A stretch of DNA of 64,000 bases from Metellina segmentata (taxonomy: Eukaryota; Arthropoda; Arachnida; Araneae; Tetragnathidae). Both the position numbers and the translations under genes were made by a program. The notes under the pieces are model-generated. The model worked only from the letters and a program-made list of their open reading frames with translations. It did no database searches and was not told where the DNA came from. Numbering within the stretch: position 1 is the first letter of the stretch; every line of letters starts with the position of its first letter. Positions 25,681 through 40,134 of this stretch are shown piece by piece. The stretch spans positions 74,908,698-74,972,697 of the forward strand of contig OX375877.1 in assembly GCA_947359465.1 (NCBI GenBank). The letters run 5' to 3'.

Positions 25681-27915
25681 TTGGAATATATTTCACCCAC
25701 CCCTCTCGCACACCTAACACACACATTCCATTCATTTCTATTAGAAATTACAAATCCTGAGAACTTGGACGTGGTAGCTTTGAAATTGCAATGCTCCGGT
25801 CCAGTGTCGCTCGGAATGTGTAACTTCTATTGGAATATATTTCACCCACCCCTCTCGCTCGCCTCACTCACTTATTCAATCCATTTCTACCAGAAATTAC
25901 AAATCCTGAGAACTTGGACGTGGTAGATTTGAAATTGCAATGCTACGGTCCAGTGTCGCTCGGAATGTGTAACTTCTATTGGAATATATTTCACCCACCC
26001 CTCTCGCACACCTAACACACACATTCAATCCATTTCTATTAGAAATTACAAATCCTGAGAACTTGGACGTGGTAGCTTTGAAATTGCAATGCTACGGTTC
26101 AGTGTCGCTCGGAATGTGTAACTTCTATTGGAATATATTTCACCCACCCCTCTCGCACACCTAACACACACATTCCATTCATTTCTATTAGAAATTACAA
26201 ATCCTGAGAACTTGGACGTGGTAGCTTTGAAATTGCAATGCTACGGTCCAGTGTCGCTCGTAATGTGTAACTTCTATTGGAATATATTTCACCCACCCCT
26301 CTCGCACACCTAACACACACATTCCATTCATTTCTATTAGAAATTACAAATCCTGAGAACTTGGACGTGGTAGCTTTGAAATTGCAATGCTCCGGTCCAG
26401 TGTCGCTCGGAATGTGTAACTTCTATTGGAATATATTTCACCCACCCCTCTCGCACACCTCACTCACTTATTCAATCCATTTCTACCAGAAATTACAAAT
26501 CCTGAGAACTTGGACGTGGTAGCTTTGAAATTGCAATGCTACGGTCCAGTGTCGCTCGGAATGTGTAACTTCTATTGGAATATATTTCACCCACCCCGCT
26601 CGCACACCCAACACACACATTCCATTCATTTCTATTAGAAATTACAAATCCTGAGAACTTGGACGTGGTAGATTTGAAATTGCAATGCTACGGTTCAGTG
26701 TCGCTCGGAATGTGTAACTTCTATTGGAATATATTGCACCCATCCCTCTTGCACACCTAACACACACATTCCATTCATTTCTATTAGAAATTACAAATCC
26801 TGAGAACTTGGACGTGGTAGCTTTGAAATTGCAATGCTCCGGTCCAGTGTCGCTCGGAATGTGTAACTTCTATTGGAATATATTTCACCCACCCCTCTCG
26901 CACACCTCACTCACACATTCAATCCATTTCTATTAGAAATTACAAATCCTGAGAACTTGGACGTGGTAGCTTTGAAATTGCAATGCTACGGTCCAGTGTC
27001 GCTCGGAATGTGTAACTTCTATTGAAATATATTTCACCCACCCCTCTCGCACACCTAACACACACATTCCATTCATTTCTATTAGAAATTACAAATCCTG
27101 AGATCTTGGACGTGGTAGCTTTGAAATTGCAATGCTACGGTCCAGTGTCGCTCGGAATGTGTAACTTCTATTGGAATATATTTCACCCACCCCTCTCGCA
27201 CACCTAACACACACATTCCATTCATTTCTATTAGAAATTACAAATCCTGAGAACTTGGACGTGGTAGCTTTGAAATTGCAATGCTACGGTCCAGTGTCGC
27301 TCGGAATGTGTAACTTCTATTGGAATATATTTCACCCACCCCTCTCGCACACCTAACACACACATTCCATTCTATTCTATTAGAAATTACAAATCCTGAG
27401 AACTTGGACGTGGTAGCTTTGAAATTGCAATGCTCCGGTCCAGTGTCGCTCGGAATGTGTAACTTCTATTGGAATATATTTCACCCACCCCTCTCGCACA
27501 CCTCACTCACTTATTCAATCCATTTCTACCAGAAATTACAAATCCTGAGAACTTGGACGTGGTAGCTTTGAAATTGCAATGCTATGGTCCAGTGTCGCTC
27601 GGAATGTGTAACTTCTATTGGAATATATTTCACCCACCCCTCTCGCACCCCTAACACACACATTCCATTCATTTCTATTAAAAATTACAAATCCTGAGAA
27701 CTTGGACGTGGTAGATTTGAAATTGCAATGCTACGGTCCAGTGTCGTTCGGAATGTGTAACTTCTATTGGAATATATTTCACCCATCCCTCTTGCACACC
27801 TAACACACACATTCCATTCATTTCTATTAGAAATTACAAATCCTGAGAACTTGGACGTGGTAGCTTTGAAATTGCAATGCTATGGTCCAGTGTCGCTCGG
27901 AATGTGTAACTTCTA
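25681..27915 (+). repeat. 15-mer HOR (2235 bp), copy 2
   Basis: Exact-order repeat of 23446-25680 at offset 2235. I noticed no base difference in the marker positions compared, including the rare ATATTGCACCC and CATTCTATTC changes. The first monomer (25681) follows a CATCCCTCTTGC monomer rather than the plain monomer that precedes 23446, which marks the tandem junction. Confidence 0.9.
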
Positions 27916-28809
27916 TTGGAATATATTTCACCCACCCCTCTCGCACCCTTAACACACACATTCCATTCATTTCTATTAGAAATTACAAATCCTGAGAACT
28001 TGGACGTGGTAGCTTTGAAATTGCAATGCTACGGTCCAGTGTCGCTCGGAATGTGTAACTTCTATTGGAATATATTTCACCCACCCCTCTCGCACACCTA
28101 ACACACACATTCCATTCATTTCTATTAGAAATTACAAATCCTGAGAACTTGGACGTGGTAGCTTTGAAATTGCAATGCTACGGTCCAGTGTCGCTCGGAA
28201 TGTGTAACTTCTATTGGAATATATTTCACCCACCCCTCTCGCACACCTAACACACACATTCCATTCATTTCTATTAGAAATTACAAATCCTGAGAACTTG
28301 GACGTGGTAGCTTTGAAATTGCAATGCTCCGGTCCAGTGTCGCTCGGAATGTGTAACTTCTATTGGAATATATTTCACCCACCCCTCTCGCTCGCCTCAC
28401 TCACTTATTCAATCCATTTCTACCAGAAAATACAAATCCTGAGAACTTGGACGTGGTAGATTTGAAATTGCAATGCTACGGTCCAGTGTCGCTCGGAATG
28501 TGTAACTTCTATTGGAATATATTTCACCCACCCCTCTCGCACACCTAACACACACATTCAATCCATTTCTATTAGAAATTACAAATCCTGAGAACTTGGA
28601 CGTGGTAGCTTTGAAATTGCAATGCTACGGTTCAGTGTCGCTCGGAATGTGTAACTTCTATTGGAATATATTTCACCCACCCCTCTCGCACACTTAACAC
28701 ACACATTCCATTCATTTCTATTAGAAATTACAAATCCTGAGAACTTGGACGTGGTAGCTTTGAAATTGCAATGCTACGGTCCAGTGTCGCTCGGAATGTG
28801 TAACTTCTA
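27916..28809 (+). repeat. 6-monomer linker block between the 15-mer and 14-mer HORs
   Basis: The order CGCACCC, plain, TCCGG, CTCGCTCGCC/CTACCAG, GGTTCAG, plain matches 23148-24041 rather than the neighbouring HORs. Private changes are CCAGAAAATAC near 28425 and CACACTTAAC near 28691. The block brings left-domain order back on the right side of the 15-mer pair. Confidence 0.8.
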
Positions 28810-30895
28810 TTGGAATATATTTCACCCATCCCTCTCGCACACCTAACACACACATTCCATTCATTTCTATTAGAAATTACAAATCCTGAGAACTTGGACG
28901 TGGTAGCTTTGAAATTGCAATGCTCCGGTCCAGTGTGGCTCGGAATGTGTAACTTCTATTGGAATATATTTCACCCACCCCTCTCGCACACCTCACTCAC
29001 ACCTTCAATCCATTTCTATTAGAAATTACAAATCCTGAGAACTTGGACGTGGTAGCTTTGAAATTGCAATGCTACGGTCCAGTGTCGCTCGGAATGTGTA
29101 ACTTCTATTGGAATATATTTCACCCACCCCGCTCGCACACCCAACACACACATTCCATTCATTTCTATTAGAAATTACAAGTCCTGAGAACTTGGACGTG
29201 GTAGATTAGAAATTGCAATGCTACGGTTCAGTGTCGCTCGGAATGTGTAACTTCTATTGGAATATATTTCACCCATCCCTCTTGCACACCTAACACACAC
29301 ATTCCATTCATTTCTATTAGAAATTACAAATCCTGAGAACTTGGACGTGGTAGCTTTGAAATTGCAATGCTCCGGTCCAGTGTCGCTCGGAATGTGTAAC
29401 TTCTATTGGAATATATTTCACCCACCCCTCTCGCACACCTCACTCACACATTCAATCCATTTCTATTAGAAATTACAAATCCTGAGAACTTGGACGTGGT
29501 AGCTTTGAAATTGCAATGCTATGGTCCAGTGTCGCTCGGAATGTGTAACTTCTATTGAAATATATTTCATCCACCCCTCTCGCACACCTAACACACACAT
29601 TCCATTCATTTCTATTAGAAATTACAAATCCTGAGATCTTGGACGTGGTAGCTTTGAAATTGCAATGCTATGGTCCAGTGTCGCTCGGAATGTGTAACTT
29701 CTATTGGAATATATTTCACCCACCCCTCTCGCACCCCTAACACACACATTCCATTCATTTCTATTAGAAATTACAAATCCTGAGAACTTGGACTTGGTAG
29801 ATTTGAAATTGCAATGCTACGGTCCAGTGTCGCTCGGAATGTGTAACTTCTATTGGAATATATTTCACCCATCCCTCTTGCACACCTAACACACACATTC
29901 CATTCATTTCTATTAGAAATTACAAATCCTGAGAACTTGGACGTGGTAGCTTTGAAATTGCAATGCTCCGGTCCAGTGTCGCTCGGAATGTGTAACTTCT
30001 ATTGGAATATATTTCACCCACCCCTCTCGCACACCTCACTCACACATTCAATCCATTTCTATTAGAAATTACAAATCCTGAGAACTTGGACGTGGTAGCT
30101 TTGAAATTGCAATGCTACGGTCCAGTGTCGCTCGGAATGTGTAACTTCTATTGAAATATATTTCACCCACCCCTCTCGCACACCTAACACACACATTCCA
30201 TTCATTTCTATTAGAAATTACAAATCCTGAGATCTTGGACGTGGTAGCTTTGAAATTGCAATGCTACGGTCCAGTGTCGCTCGGAATGTGTAACTTCTAT
30301 TGGAATATATTTCACCCACCCCTCTCGCACACCTAACACACACATTCCATTCATTTCTATTAGAAATTACAAATCCTGAGAACTTGGACGTGGTAGCTTT
30401 GAAATTGCAATGCTACGGTCCAGTGTCGCTCGGAATGTGTAACTTCTATTGGAATATATTTCACCCACCCCTCTCGCACACCTAACACACACATTCCATT
30501 CTATTCTATTAGAAATTACAAATCCTGAGAACTTGGACGTGGTAGCTTTGAAATTGCAATGCTATGGTCTAGTGTCGCTCGGAATGTGTAACTTCTATTG
30601 GAATATATTTCACCCACCCCTCTCGCACCCATAACACACACATTCCATTCATTTCTATTAGAAATTACAAATCCTGAGAACTTGGACGTGGTAGCTTTGA
30701 AATTGCAATGCTATGGTCTAGTGTCGCTCGGAATGTGTAACTTCTATTGGAATATATTTCACCCACCCCTCTCGCACACCTAACACACACATTCCATTCA
30801 TTTCTATTAGAAATTACAAATCCTGAGAACTTGGACGTGGTAGCTTTGAAATTGCAATGCTCCGGTCCAGTGTCGCTCGGAATGTGTAACTTCTA
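28810..30895 (+). repeat. 14-mer HOR (2086 bp), copy 1
   Basis: Markers in order: CAGTGTGGCTCGG, CACACCTTCAATCC, CCCAACAC with ACAAGTCC and GTAGATTAG, CATCCCTCTTGC, CTCACTCAC, TTGAAATAT with AGATCT, CGCACCC with GGACTTGG, CATCCCTCTTGC, CTCACTCAC, TTGAAATAT, plain, CATTCTATTC with GGTCTAG, CGCACCC with GGTCTAG, TCCGG. Monomers 4-6 and 8-10 of the unit are themselves near-duplicates, 4 monomers apart. One difference noticed from copies 2 and 3 is TTTCATCC at 29570. Confidence 0.9.
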
Positions 30896-32981
30896 TTGGA
30901 ATATATTTCACCCATCCCTCTCGCACACCTAACACACACATTCCATTCATTTCTATTAGAAATTACAAATCCTGAGAACTTGGACGTGGTAGCTTTGAAA
31001 TTGCAATGCTCCGGTCCAGTGTGGCTCGGAATGTGTAACTTCTATTGGAATATATTTCACCCACCCCTCTCGCACACCTCACTCACACCTTCAATCCATT
31101 TCTATTAGAAATTACAAATCCTGAGAACTTGGACGTGGTAGCTTTGAAATTGCAATGCTACGGTCCAGTGTCGCTCGGAATGTGTAACTTCTATTGGAAT
31201 ATATTTCACCCACCCCGCTCGCACACCCAACACACACATTCCATTCATTTCTATTAGAAATTACAAGTCCTGAGAACTTGGACGTGGTAGATTAGAAATT
31301 GCAATGCTACGGTTCAGTGTCGCTCGGAATGTGTAACTTCTATTGGAATATATTTCACCCATCCCTCTTGCACACCTAACACACACATTCCATTCATTTC
31401 TATTAGAAATTACAAATCCTGAGAACTTGGACGTGGTAGCTTTGAAATTGCAATGCTCCGGTCCAGTGTCGCTCGGAATGTGTAACTTCTATTGGAATAT
31501 ATTTCACCCACCCCTCTCGCACACCTCACTCACACATTCAATCCATTTCTATTAGAAATTACAAATCCTGAGAACTTGGACGTGGTAGCTTTGAAATTGC
31601 AATGCTATGGTCCAGTGTCGCTCGGAATGTGTAACTTCTATTGAAATATATTTCACCCACCCCTCTCGCACACCTAACACACACATTCCATTCATTTCTA
31701 TTAGAAATTACAAATCCTGAGATCTTGGACGTGGTAGCTTTGAAATTGCAATGCTATGGTCCAGTGTCGCTCGGAATGTGTAACTTCTATTGGAATATAT
31801 TTCACCCACCCCTCTCGCACCCCTAACACACACATTCCATTCATTTCTATTAGAAATTACAAATCCTGAGAACTTGGACTTGGTAGATTTGAAATTGCAA
31901 TGCTACGGTCCAGTGTCGCTCGGAATGTGTAACTTCTATTGGAATATATTTCACCCATCCCTCTTGCACACCTAACACACACATTCCATTCATTTCTATT
32001 AGAAATTACAAATCCTGAGAACTTGGACGTGGTAGCTTTGAAATTGCAATGCTCCGGTCCAGTGTCGCTCGGAATGTGTAACTTCTATTGGAATATATTT
32101 CACCCACCCCTCTCGCACACCTCACTCACACATTCAATCCATTTCTATTAGAAATTACAAATCCTGAGAACTTGGACGTGGTAGCTTTGAAATTGCAATG
32201 CTACGGTCCAGTGTCGCTCGGAATGTGTAACTTCTATTGAAATATATTTCACCCACCCCTCTCGCACACCTAACACACACATTCCATTCATTTCTATTAG
32301 AAATTACAAATCCTGAGATCTTGGACGTGGTAGCTTTGAAATTGCAATGCTACGGTCCAGTGTCGCTCGGAATGTGTAACTTCTATTGGAATATATTTCA
32401 CCCACCCCTCTCGCACACCTAACACACACATTCCATTCATTTCTATTAGAAATTACAAATCCTGAGAACTTGGACGTGGTAGCTTTGAAATTGCAATGCT
32501 ACGGTCCAGTGTCGCTCGGAATGTGTAACTTCTATTGGAATATATTTCACCCACCCCTCTCGCACACCTAACACACACATTCCATTCTATTCTATTAGAA
32601 ATTACAAATCCTGAGAACTTGGACGTGGTAGCTTTGAAATTGCAATGCTATGGTCTAGTGTCGCTCGGAATGTGTAACTTCTATTGGAATATATTTCACC
32701 CACCCCTCTCGCACCCTTAACACACACATTCCATTCATTTCTATTAGAAATTACAAATCCTGAGAACTTGGACGTGGTAGCTTTGAAATTGCAATGCTAT
32801 GGTCTAGTGTCGCTCGGAATGTGTAACTTCTATTGGAATATATTTCACCCACCCCTCTCGCACACCTAACACACACATTCCATTCATTTCTATTAGAAAT
32901 TACAAATCCTGAGAACTTGGACGTGGTAGCTTTGAAATTGCAATGCTCCGGTCCAGTGTCGCTCGGAATGTGTAACTTCTA
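30896..32981 (+). repeat. 14-mer HOR (2086 bp), copy 2
   Basis: Same 14 monomers in the same order as 28810-30895, offset 2086. A difference noticed is CGCACCCATAAC (about 30625) in the end of copy 1 against CGCACCCTTAAC (about 32711) here. Confidence 0.9.
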
Positions 32982-34173
32982 TTGGAATATATTTCACCCA
33001 TCCCTCTCGCACACCTAACACACACATTCCATTCATTTCTATTAGAAATTACAAATCCTGAGAACTTGGACGTGGTAGCTTTGAAATTGCAATGCTCCGG
33101 TCCAGTGTGGCTCGGAATGTGTAACTTCTATTGGAATATATTTCACCCACCCCTCTCGCACACCTCACTCACACCTTCAATCCATTTCTATTAGAAATTA
33201 CAAATCCTGAGAACTTGGACGTGGTAGCTTTGAAATTGCAATGCTACGGTCCAGTGTCGCTCGGAATGTGTAACTTCTATTGGAATATATTTCACCCACC
33301 CCGCTCGCACACCCAACACACACATTCCATTCATTTCTATTAGAAATTACAAGTCCTGAGAACTTGGACGTGGTAGATTAGAAATTGCAATGCTACGGTT
33401 CAGTGTCGCTCGGAATGTGTAACTTCTATTGGAATATATTTCACCCATCCCTCTTGCACACCTAACACACACATTCCATTCATTTCTATTAGAAATTACA
33501 AATCCTGAGAACTTGGACGTGGTAGCTTTGAAATTGCAATGCTCCGGTCCAGTGTCGCTCGGAATGTGTAACTTCTATTGGAATATATTTCACCCACCCC
33601 TCTCGCACACCTCACTCACACATTCAATCCATTTCTATTAGAAATTACAAATCCTGAGAACTTGGACGTGGTAGCTTTGAAATTGCAATGCTATGGTCCA
33701 GTGTCGCTCGGAATGTGTAACTTCTATTGAAATATATTTCACCCACCCCTCTCGCACACCTAACACACACATTCCATTCATTTCTATTAGAAATTACAAA
33801 TCCTGAGATCTTGGACGTGGTAGCTTTGAAATTGCAATGCTATGGTCCAGTGTCGCTCGGAATGTGTAACTTCTATTGGAATATATTTCACCCACCCCTC
33901 TCGCACCCCTAACACACACATTCCATTCATTTCTATTAGAAATTACAAATCCTGAGAACTTGGACTTGGTAGATTTGAAATTGCAATGCTACGGTCCAGT
34001 GTCGCTCGGAATGTGTAACTTCTATTGGAATATATTTCACCCATCCCTCTTGCACACCTAACACACACATTCCATTCATTTCTATTAGAAATTACAAATC
34101 CTGAGAACTTGGACGTGGTAGCTTTGAAATTGCAATGCTACGGTCCAGTGTCGCTAGAAATGTGTAACTTCTA
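32982..34173 (+). repeat. 14-mer HOR, copy 3, truncated after 8 monomers
   Basis: The first seven monomers repeat copy 2 at offset 2086. The eighth, at 34025, keeps CATCCCTCTTGC but has TACGG and CGCTAGAAATG instead of TCCGG. This resembles the CGCTAGGAATG monomers of the next domain (36260 and 37751), so the HOR is interrupted here by a recombination or conversion event. Confidence 0.87.
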
Positions 34174-35067
34174 TTGGAATATATTTCACCCACCCCTCTC
34201 GCACCCCTAACACACACATTCCATTCATTTCTATTAGAAATTACAAATCCTGAGAACTTGGACTTGGTAGATTTGAAATTGCAATGCTACGGTCCAGTGT
34301 CGCTCGGAATGTGTAACTTCTATTGGAATATATTTCACCCATCCCTCTTGCACACCTAACACACACATTCCATTCATTTCTATTAGAAATTACAAATCCT
34401 GAGAACTTGGACGTGGTAGCTTTGAAATTGCAATGCTCCGGTCCAGTGTCGCTCGGAATGTGTAACTTCTATTGGAATATATTTCACCCACCCCTCTCGC
34501 TCGCCTCACTCACTTATTCAATCCATTTCTACCAGAAATTACAAATCCTGAGAACTTGGACGTGGTAGATTTGAAATTGCAATGCTACGGTCCAGTGTCG
34601 CTCGGAATGTGTAACTTCTATTGGAATATATTTCACCCACCCCTCTCGCACACCTAACACACACATTCAATCCATTTCTATTAGAAATTACAAATCCTGA
34701 GAACTTGGACGTGGTAGCTTTGAAATTGCAATGCTACGGTTCAGTGTCGCTCGGAATGTGTAACTTCTATTGGAATATATTTCACCCACCCCTCTCGCAC
34801 ACCTAACACACACATTCCATTCATTTCTATTAGAAATTACAAATCCTGAGAACTTGGACGTGGTTGCTTTGAAATTGCAATGCTACGGTCCAGTGTCGCT
34901 CGTAATGTGTAACTTCTATTGGAATATATTTCACCCACCCCTCTCGCACACCTAACACACACATTCCATTCATTTCTATTAGAAATTACAAATCCTGAGA
35001 ACTTGGACGTGGTAGCTTTGAAATTGCAATGCTATGGTCCAGTTTCGCTCGGAATGTGTAACTTCTA
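34174..35067 (+). repeat. 6-monomer transition block
   Basis: The first two monomers (34174-34471) repeat the pair at 33876-34173 at offset 298, sharing GGACTTGG. Monomers 34472-34918 (CTCGCTCGCC/CTACCAG, GGTTCAG, TCGTAATG) match 14955-15401, 23595-24041 and 25830-26276. The monomer at 34919 has CAGTTTCGC, a private change. This is the last CTACCAG monomer before a 19-kb stretch that has none. Confidence 0.82.
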
Positions 35068-38000
35068 TTGGAATATATTTCACCCACCCCTCTCGCACCC
35101 CTAACACTCACATTCCATTCATTTCTATTAGAAATTACAAATCCTGAGAACTTGGACGTGGTAGCTTTGAAATTGCAATGCTACGGTCCAGTGTCGCTCG
35201 GAATGTGTAACTTCTATTGGAATATATTTCACCCACCCCTCTCGCACACCTAACACACACATTCCATCCATTTCTATTAGAAATTACAAATCCTGAGAAC
35301 TTGGACGTGGTAGCTTTGAAATTGCAATGCTCCGGTCCAGTGTGGCTCGGAATGTGTAACTTCTATTGGAATATATTTCATCCACCCCTCTCGCACACCT
35401 CACTCACACATTCAATCCATTTCTATTAGAAATTACAAATCCTGAGAACTTGGACGTGGTAGCTTTGAAATTGCAATGCTACGGTCCAGTGTCGCTCGGA
35501 ATGTGTAACTTCTATTGGAATATATTTCACCCACCCCGCTCGCACACCCAACACACACATTCCATTCATTTCTATTAGAAATTACAAGTCCTGAGAACTT
35601 GGACGTGGTAGATTTGAAATTGCAATGCTACGGTTCAGTGTCGCTCGGAATGTGTAACTTCTATTGGAATATATTTCACCCATCCCTCTTGCACACCTAA
35701 CACACACATTCCATTCATTTCTATTAGAAATTACAAATCCTGAGAACTTGGACGTGGTAGCTTTGAAATTGCAATGCTCCGGTCCAGTGTCGCTCGGAAT
35801 GTGTAACTTCTATTGGAATATATTTCACCCACCCCTCTCGCACACCTCACTCACACATTCAATCCATTTGTATTAGAAATTACAAATCCTGAGAACTTGG
35901 ACGTGGTAGCTTTGAAATTGCAATGCTATGGTCCAGTGTCGCTCGGAATGTGTAACTTCTATTGAAATATATTTCACCCACCCCTCTCGCACACCTAACA
36001 CACACATTCCATTCATTTCTATTAGAAATTACAAATCCTGAGATCTTGGACGTGGTAGCTTTGAAATTGCAATGCTATGGTCCAGTGTCGCTCGGAATGT
36101 GTAACTTCTATTGGAATATATTTCACCCACCCCTCTCGCACCCCTAACACACACATTCTATTCATTTCTATTAGAAATTACAAATCCTGAGAACTTGGAC
36201 TTGGTAGATTTGAAATTGCAATGCTACGGTCCAGTGTCGCTCGGAATGTGTAACTTCTATTGGAATATATTTCACCCATCCCTCTTGCACACCTAACACA
36301 CACATTCCATTCATTTCTATTAGAAATTACAAATCCTGAGAACTTGGACGTGGTAGCTTTGAAATTGCAATGCTACGGTCCAGTGTCGCTAGGAATGTGT
36401 AACTTCTATTGGAATATATTTCACCCACCCCTCTCGCACACCTAACACACACATTCCATTCATTTCTATTAGAAATTACAAATCCTGAGAACTTGGAAGT
36501 GGTAGCTTTGAAATTGCAATGCTACGGTCCAGTGTCGCTCGGAATGTGTAACTTCTATTGGAATATATTTCACCCAGCCCTCTCGCACACCTAACACACA
36601 CATTCCATTCATTTCTATTAGAAATTACAAATCCTGAGAACTTGGACGTGGTTGCTTTGAAATTGCAATGCTACGGTCCAGTGTCGCTCGTAATGTGTAA
36701 CTTCTATTGGAATATATTTCACCCACCCCTCTCGCACACCTAACACACACATTCCATTCATTTCTATTAGAAATTACAAATCCTGAGAACTTGGACGTGG
36801 TAGCTTTGAAATTGCAATGCTATGGTCCAGTGTCGCTCGGAATGTGTAACTTCTATTGGAATATATTTCACCCACCCCTCTCGCACCCCTAACACACACA
36901 TTCCATTCATTTCTATTAGAAATTACAAATCCTGAGAACTTGGACGTGGTAGCTTTGAAATTGCAATGCTACGGTCCAGTGTCGCTCGGAATGTTTAACT
37001 TCTATTGGAATATATTTCACCCACCCCTCTCGCACACCTAAAACACACATTCCATTCATTTCTATTAGAAATTACAAATCCTGAGAACTTGGACGTGGTA
37101 GCTTTGAAATTGCAATGCTACGGTTCAGTGTCGCTCGGAATGTGTAACTTCTATTGGAATATATTTCACCCATCCCTCTTGCACACCTAACACACACATT
37201 CCATTCATTTCTATTAGAAATTACAAATCCTGAGAACTTGGACGTGGTAGCTTTGAAATTGCAATGCTCCGGTCCAGTGTCGCTCGGAATGTGTAACTTC
37301 TATTGGAATATATTTCACCCACCCCTCTCGCACACCTCACTCACACATTCAATCCATTTCTATTAGAAATTACAAATCCTGAGAACTTGGACGTGGTAGC
37401 TTTGAAATTGCAATGCTATGGTCCAGTGTCGCTCGGAATGTGTAACTTCTATTGAAATATATTTCACCCACCCCTCTCGCACACCTAACACACACATTCC
37501 ATTCATTTCTATTAGAAATTACAAATCCTGAGATCTTGGACGTGGTAGCTTTGAAATTGCAATGCTATGGTCCAGTGTCGCTCGGAATGTGTAACTTCTA
37601 TTGGAATATATTTCACCCAACCCCTCTCGCACCCCTAACACACACATTCCATTCATTTCTATTAGAAATTACAAATCCTGAGAACTTGGACTTGGTAGAT
37701 TTGAAATTGCAATGCTACGGTCCAGTGTCGCTCGGAATGTGTAACTTATATTGGAATATATTTCACCCATCCCTCTTGCACACCTAACACACACATTCCA
37801 TTCATTTCTATTAGAAATTACAAATCCTGAGAACTTGGACGTGGTAGCTTTGAAATTGCAATGCTACGGTCCAGTGTCGCTAGGAATGTGTAACTTCTAT
37901 TGGAATATATTTCACCCACCCCTCTCGCACACCTAACACACACATTCCATTCATTTCTATTAGAAATTACAAATCCTGAGAACTTGGAAGTGGTAGCTTT

Positions 38001-40134
38001 GAAATTGCAATGCTACGGTCCAGTGTCGCTCGGAATGTGTAACTTCTATTGGAATATATTTCACCCAGCCCTCTCGCACACCTAACACACACATTCCATT
38101 CATTTCTATTAGAAATTACAAATCCTGAGATCTTGGACGTGGTAGCTTTGAAATTGCAATGCTATGGTCCAGTGTCGCTCGGAATGTGTAACTTCTATTG
38201 GAATATATTTCACCCACCCCTCTCGCACCCCTAACACACACATTCCATTCATTTCTATTAGAAATTACAAATCCTGAGAACTTGGACGTGGTAGCTTTAA
38301 AATTGCAATGCTACGGTCCAGTGTCGCTCGGAATGTGTAACTTCTATTGGAATATATTTCACCCACCCCTCTCGCACACCTAACACACACATTCAATCCA
38401 TTTCTATTAGAAATTACAAATCCTGAGAACTTGGACGTGCTAGCTTTGAAATTGCAATGCTACGGTCCAGTGTCGCTCGGAATGTGTAACTTCTATTGGA
38501 ATATATTTCACCCACCCCTCTCGCACACCTAACACACACATTCCATTCATTTCTATTAGAAATTACAAATCCTGAGAACTTGGACGTGGTAGCTTTGAAA
38601 TTGCAATGCTACGGTCCAGTGTCGCTCGTAATGTGTAACTTCTATTGGAATATATTTCACCCACCCCTCTCGCACACCTAACACACACATTCCATTCATT
38701 TCTATTAGAAATTACAAATCCTGAGAACTTGGACGTGGTAGCTTTGAAATTGCAATGCTATGGTCCAGTGTCGCTCGGAATGTGTAACTTCTATTGGAAT
38801 ATATTTCACCCACCCCTCTCGCACCCCTAACACACACATTCCATTCATTTCTATTAGAAATTACAAATCCTGAGAACTTGGACGTGGTAGCTTTGAAATT
38901 GCAATGCTACGGTCCAGTGTCGCTCGGAATGTTTAACTTCTATTGGAATATATTTCACCCACCCCTCTCGCACACCTAACACACACATTCCATTCATTTC
39001 TATTAGAAATTACAAATCCTGAGAACTTGGACGTGGTAGCTTTGAAATTGCAATGCTACGGTCCAATGTCGCTCGGAATGTGTAACTTCTATTGGAATAT
39101 ATTTCACCCACCCCTCTCGCACACCTCACTCACACATTCAATCCATTTCTATTAGAAATTACAAATCCTGAGAACTTGGACGTGGTAGCTTTGAAATTGC
39201 AATGCTACGGTCCAGTGTCGCTCGGAATGTGTAACTTCTATTGGAATATATTTCACCCAGCCCTCTCGCACACCTAACACACACATCCCATTCATTTCTA
39301 TTAGAAATTACAAATCCTGAGATCTTGGACGTGGTAGCTTTGAAATTGCAATGCTATGGTCCAGTGTCGCTCGGAATGTGTAACTTCTATTGGAATATAT
39401 TTCACCCACCCCTCTCGCACACCTAACACACACATTCCATTCATTTCTGTTAGAAATTACAAATCCTGAGAACTTGGACGTGGCAGCTTTGAAATTGCAA
39501 TGCTCCGGTCCAGTGTCGCTCGGAATGTGTAACTTCTATTGGAATATATTTCACCCATCCCTCTCGCACACCTAACACACACATTCCATTCATTTCTATT
39601 AGAAATTACAAATCCTGAGAACTTGGACGTGGTAGCTTTGAAATTGCAATGCTCCGGTCCAGTGTGGCTCGGAATGTGTAACTTCTATTGGAATATATTT
39701 CACCCATCCCTCTCGCACACCTCACTCACACATTCAATCCATTTCTATTAGAAATTACAAATCCTGAGAACTTGGACGTGGTAGCTTTGAAATTGCAATG
39801 CTACGGTCCAGTGTCGCTCGGAATGTGTAACTTCTATTGGAATATATTTCACCCACCCCGCTCGCACACCCAACACACACATTCCATTCATTTCTATTAG
39901 AAATTACAAATCCTGAGAACTTGGACGTGGTAGATTTGAAATTGCAATGCTACGGTTCAGTGTCGCTCGGAATGTGTAACTTCTATTGGAATATATTTCA
40001 CCCACCCCTCTCGCACACCTAACACACACATTCCATTCATTTCTATTAGAAATTACAAATCCTGAGATCTTGGACGTGGTAGCTTTGAAATTGCAATGCT
40101 ATGGTAGAGTGTCGCTCGGAATGTGTAACTTCTA
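35068..40134 (+). repeat. 34-mer HOR (5067 bp), copy 1
   Basis: Starts at the CACTCACATTCC monomer that also begins copies 2 and 3. Markers in order include TTTCATCC, ACAAGTCC, CATTTGTATT, TTGAAATAT, GGACTTGG, CGCTAGG, GGAAGTGG, CCCAGCCC, TCGTAATG, ATGTTTAAC, CTAAAACAC, a second TTGAAATAT, the 150-bp CCCAACCCC monomer, GTGCTAGC, GGTCCAATG, CACATCCCATTC, CTGTTAG with GGCAGC, GTGTGGC and GGTAGAG. Two internal runs of about 10 monomers (from 35962 and from 37452) are diverged duplicates of each other. Confidence 0.88.
37601..37750 (+). repeat. 150-bp monomer with extra A (CCCAACCCC)
   Basis: One A is added after CACCCA near 37620. The same monomer recurs at 42668-42817, 47139-47288 and 49524-49673, always after a TTGAAATAT/AGATCT monomer and with GGACTTGG and ACTTATATTGG nearby. 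It is a single mutation copied with its higher-order repeat. Confidence 0.93.
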
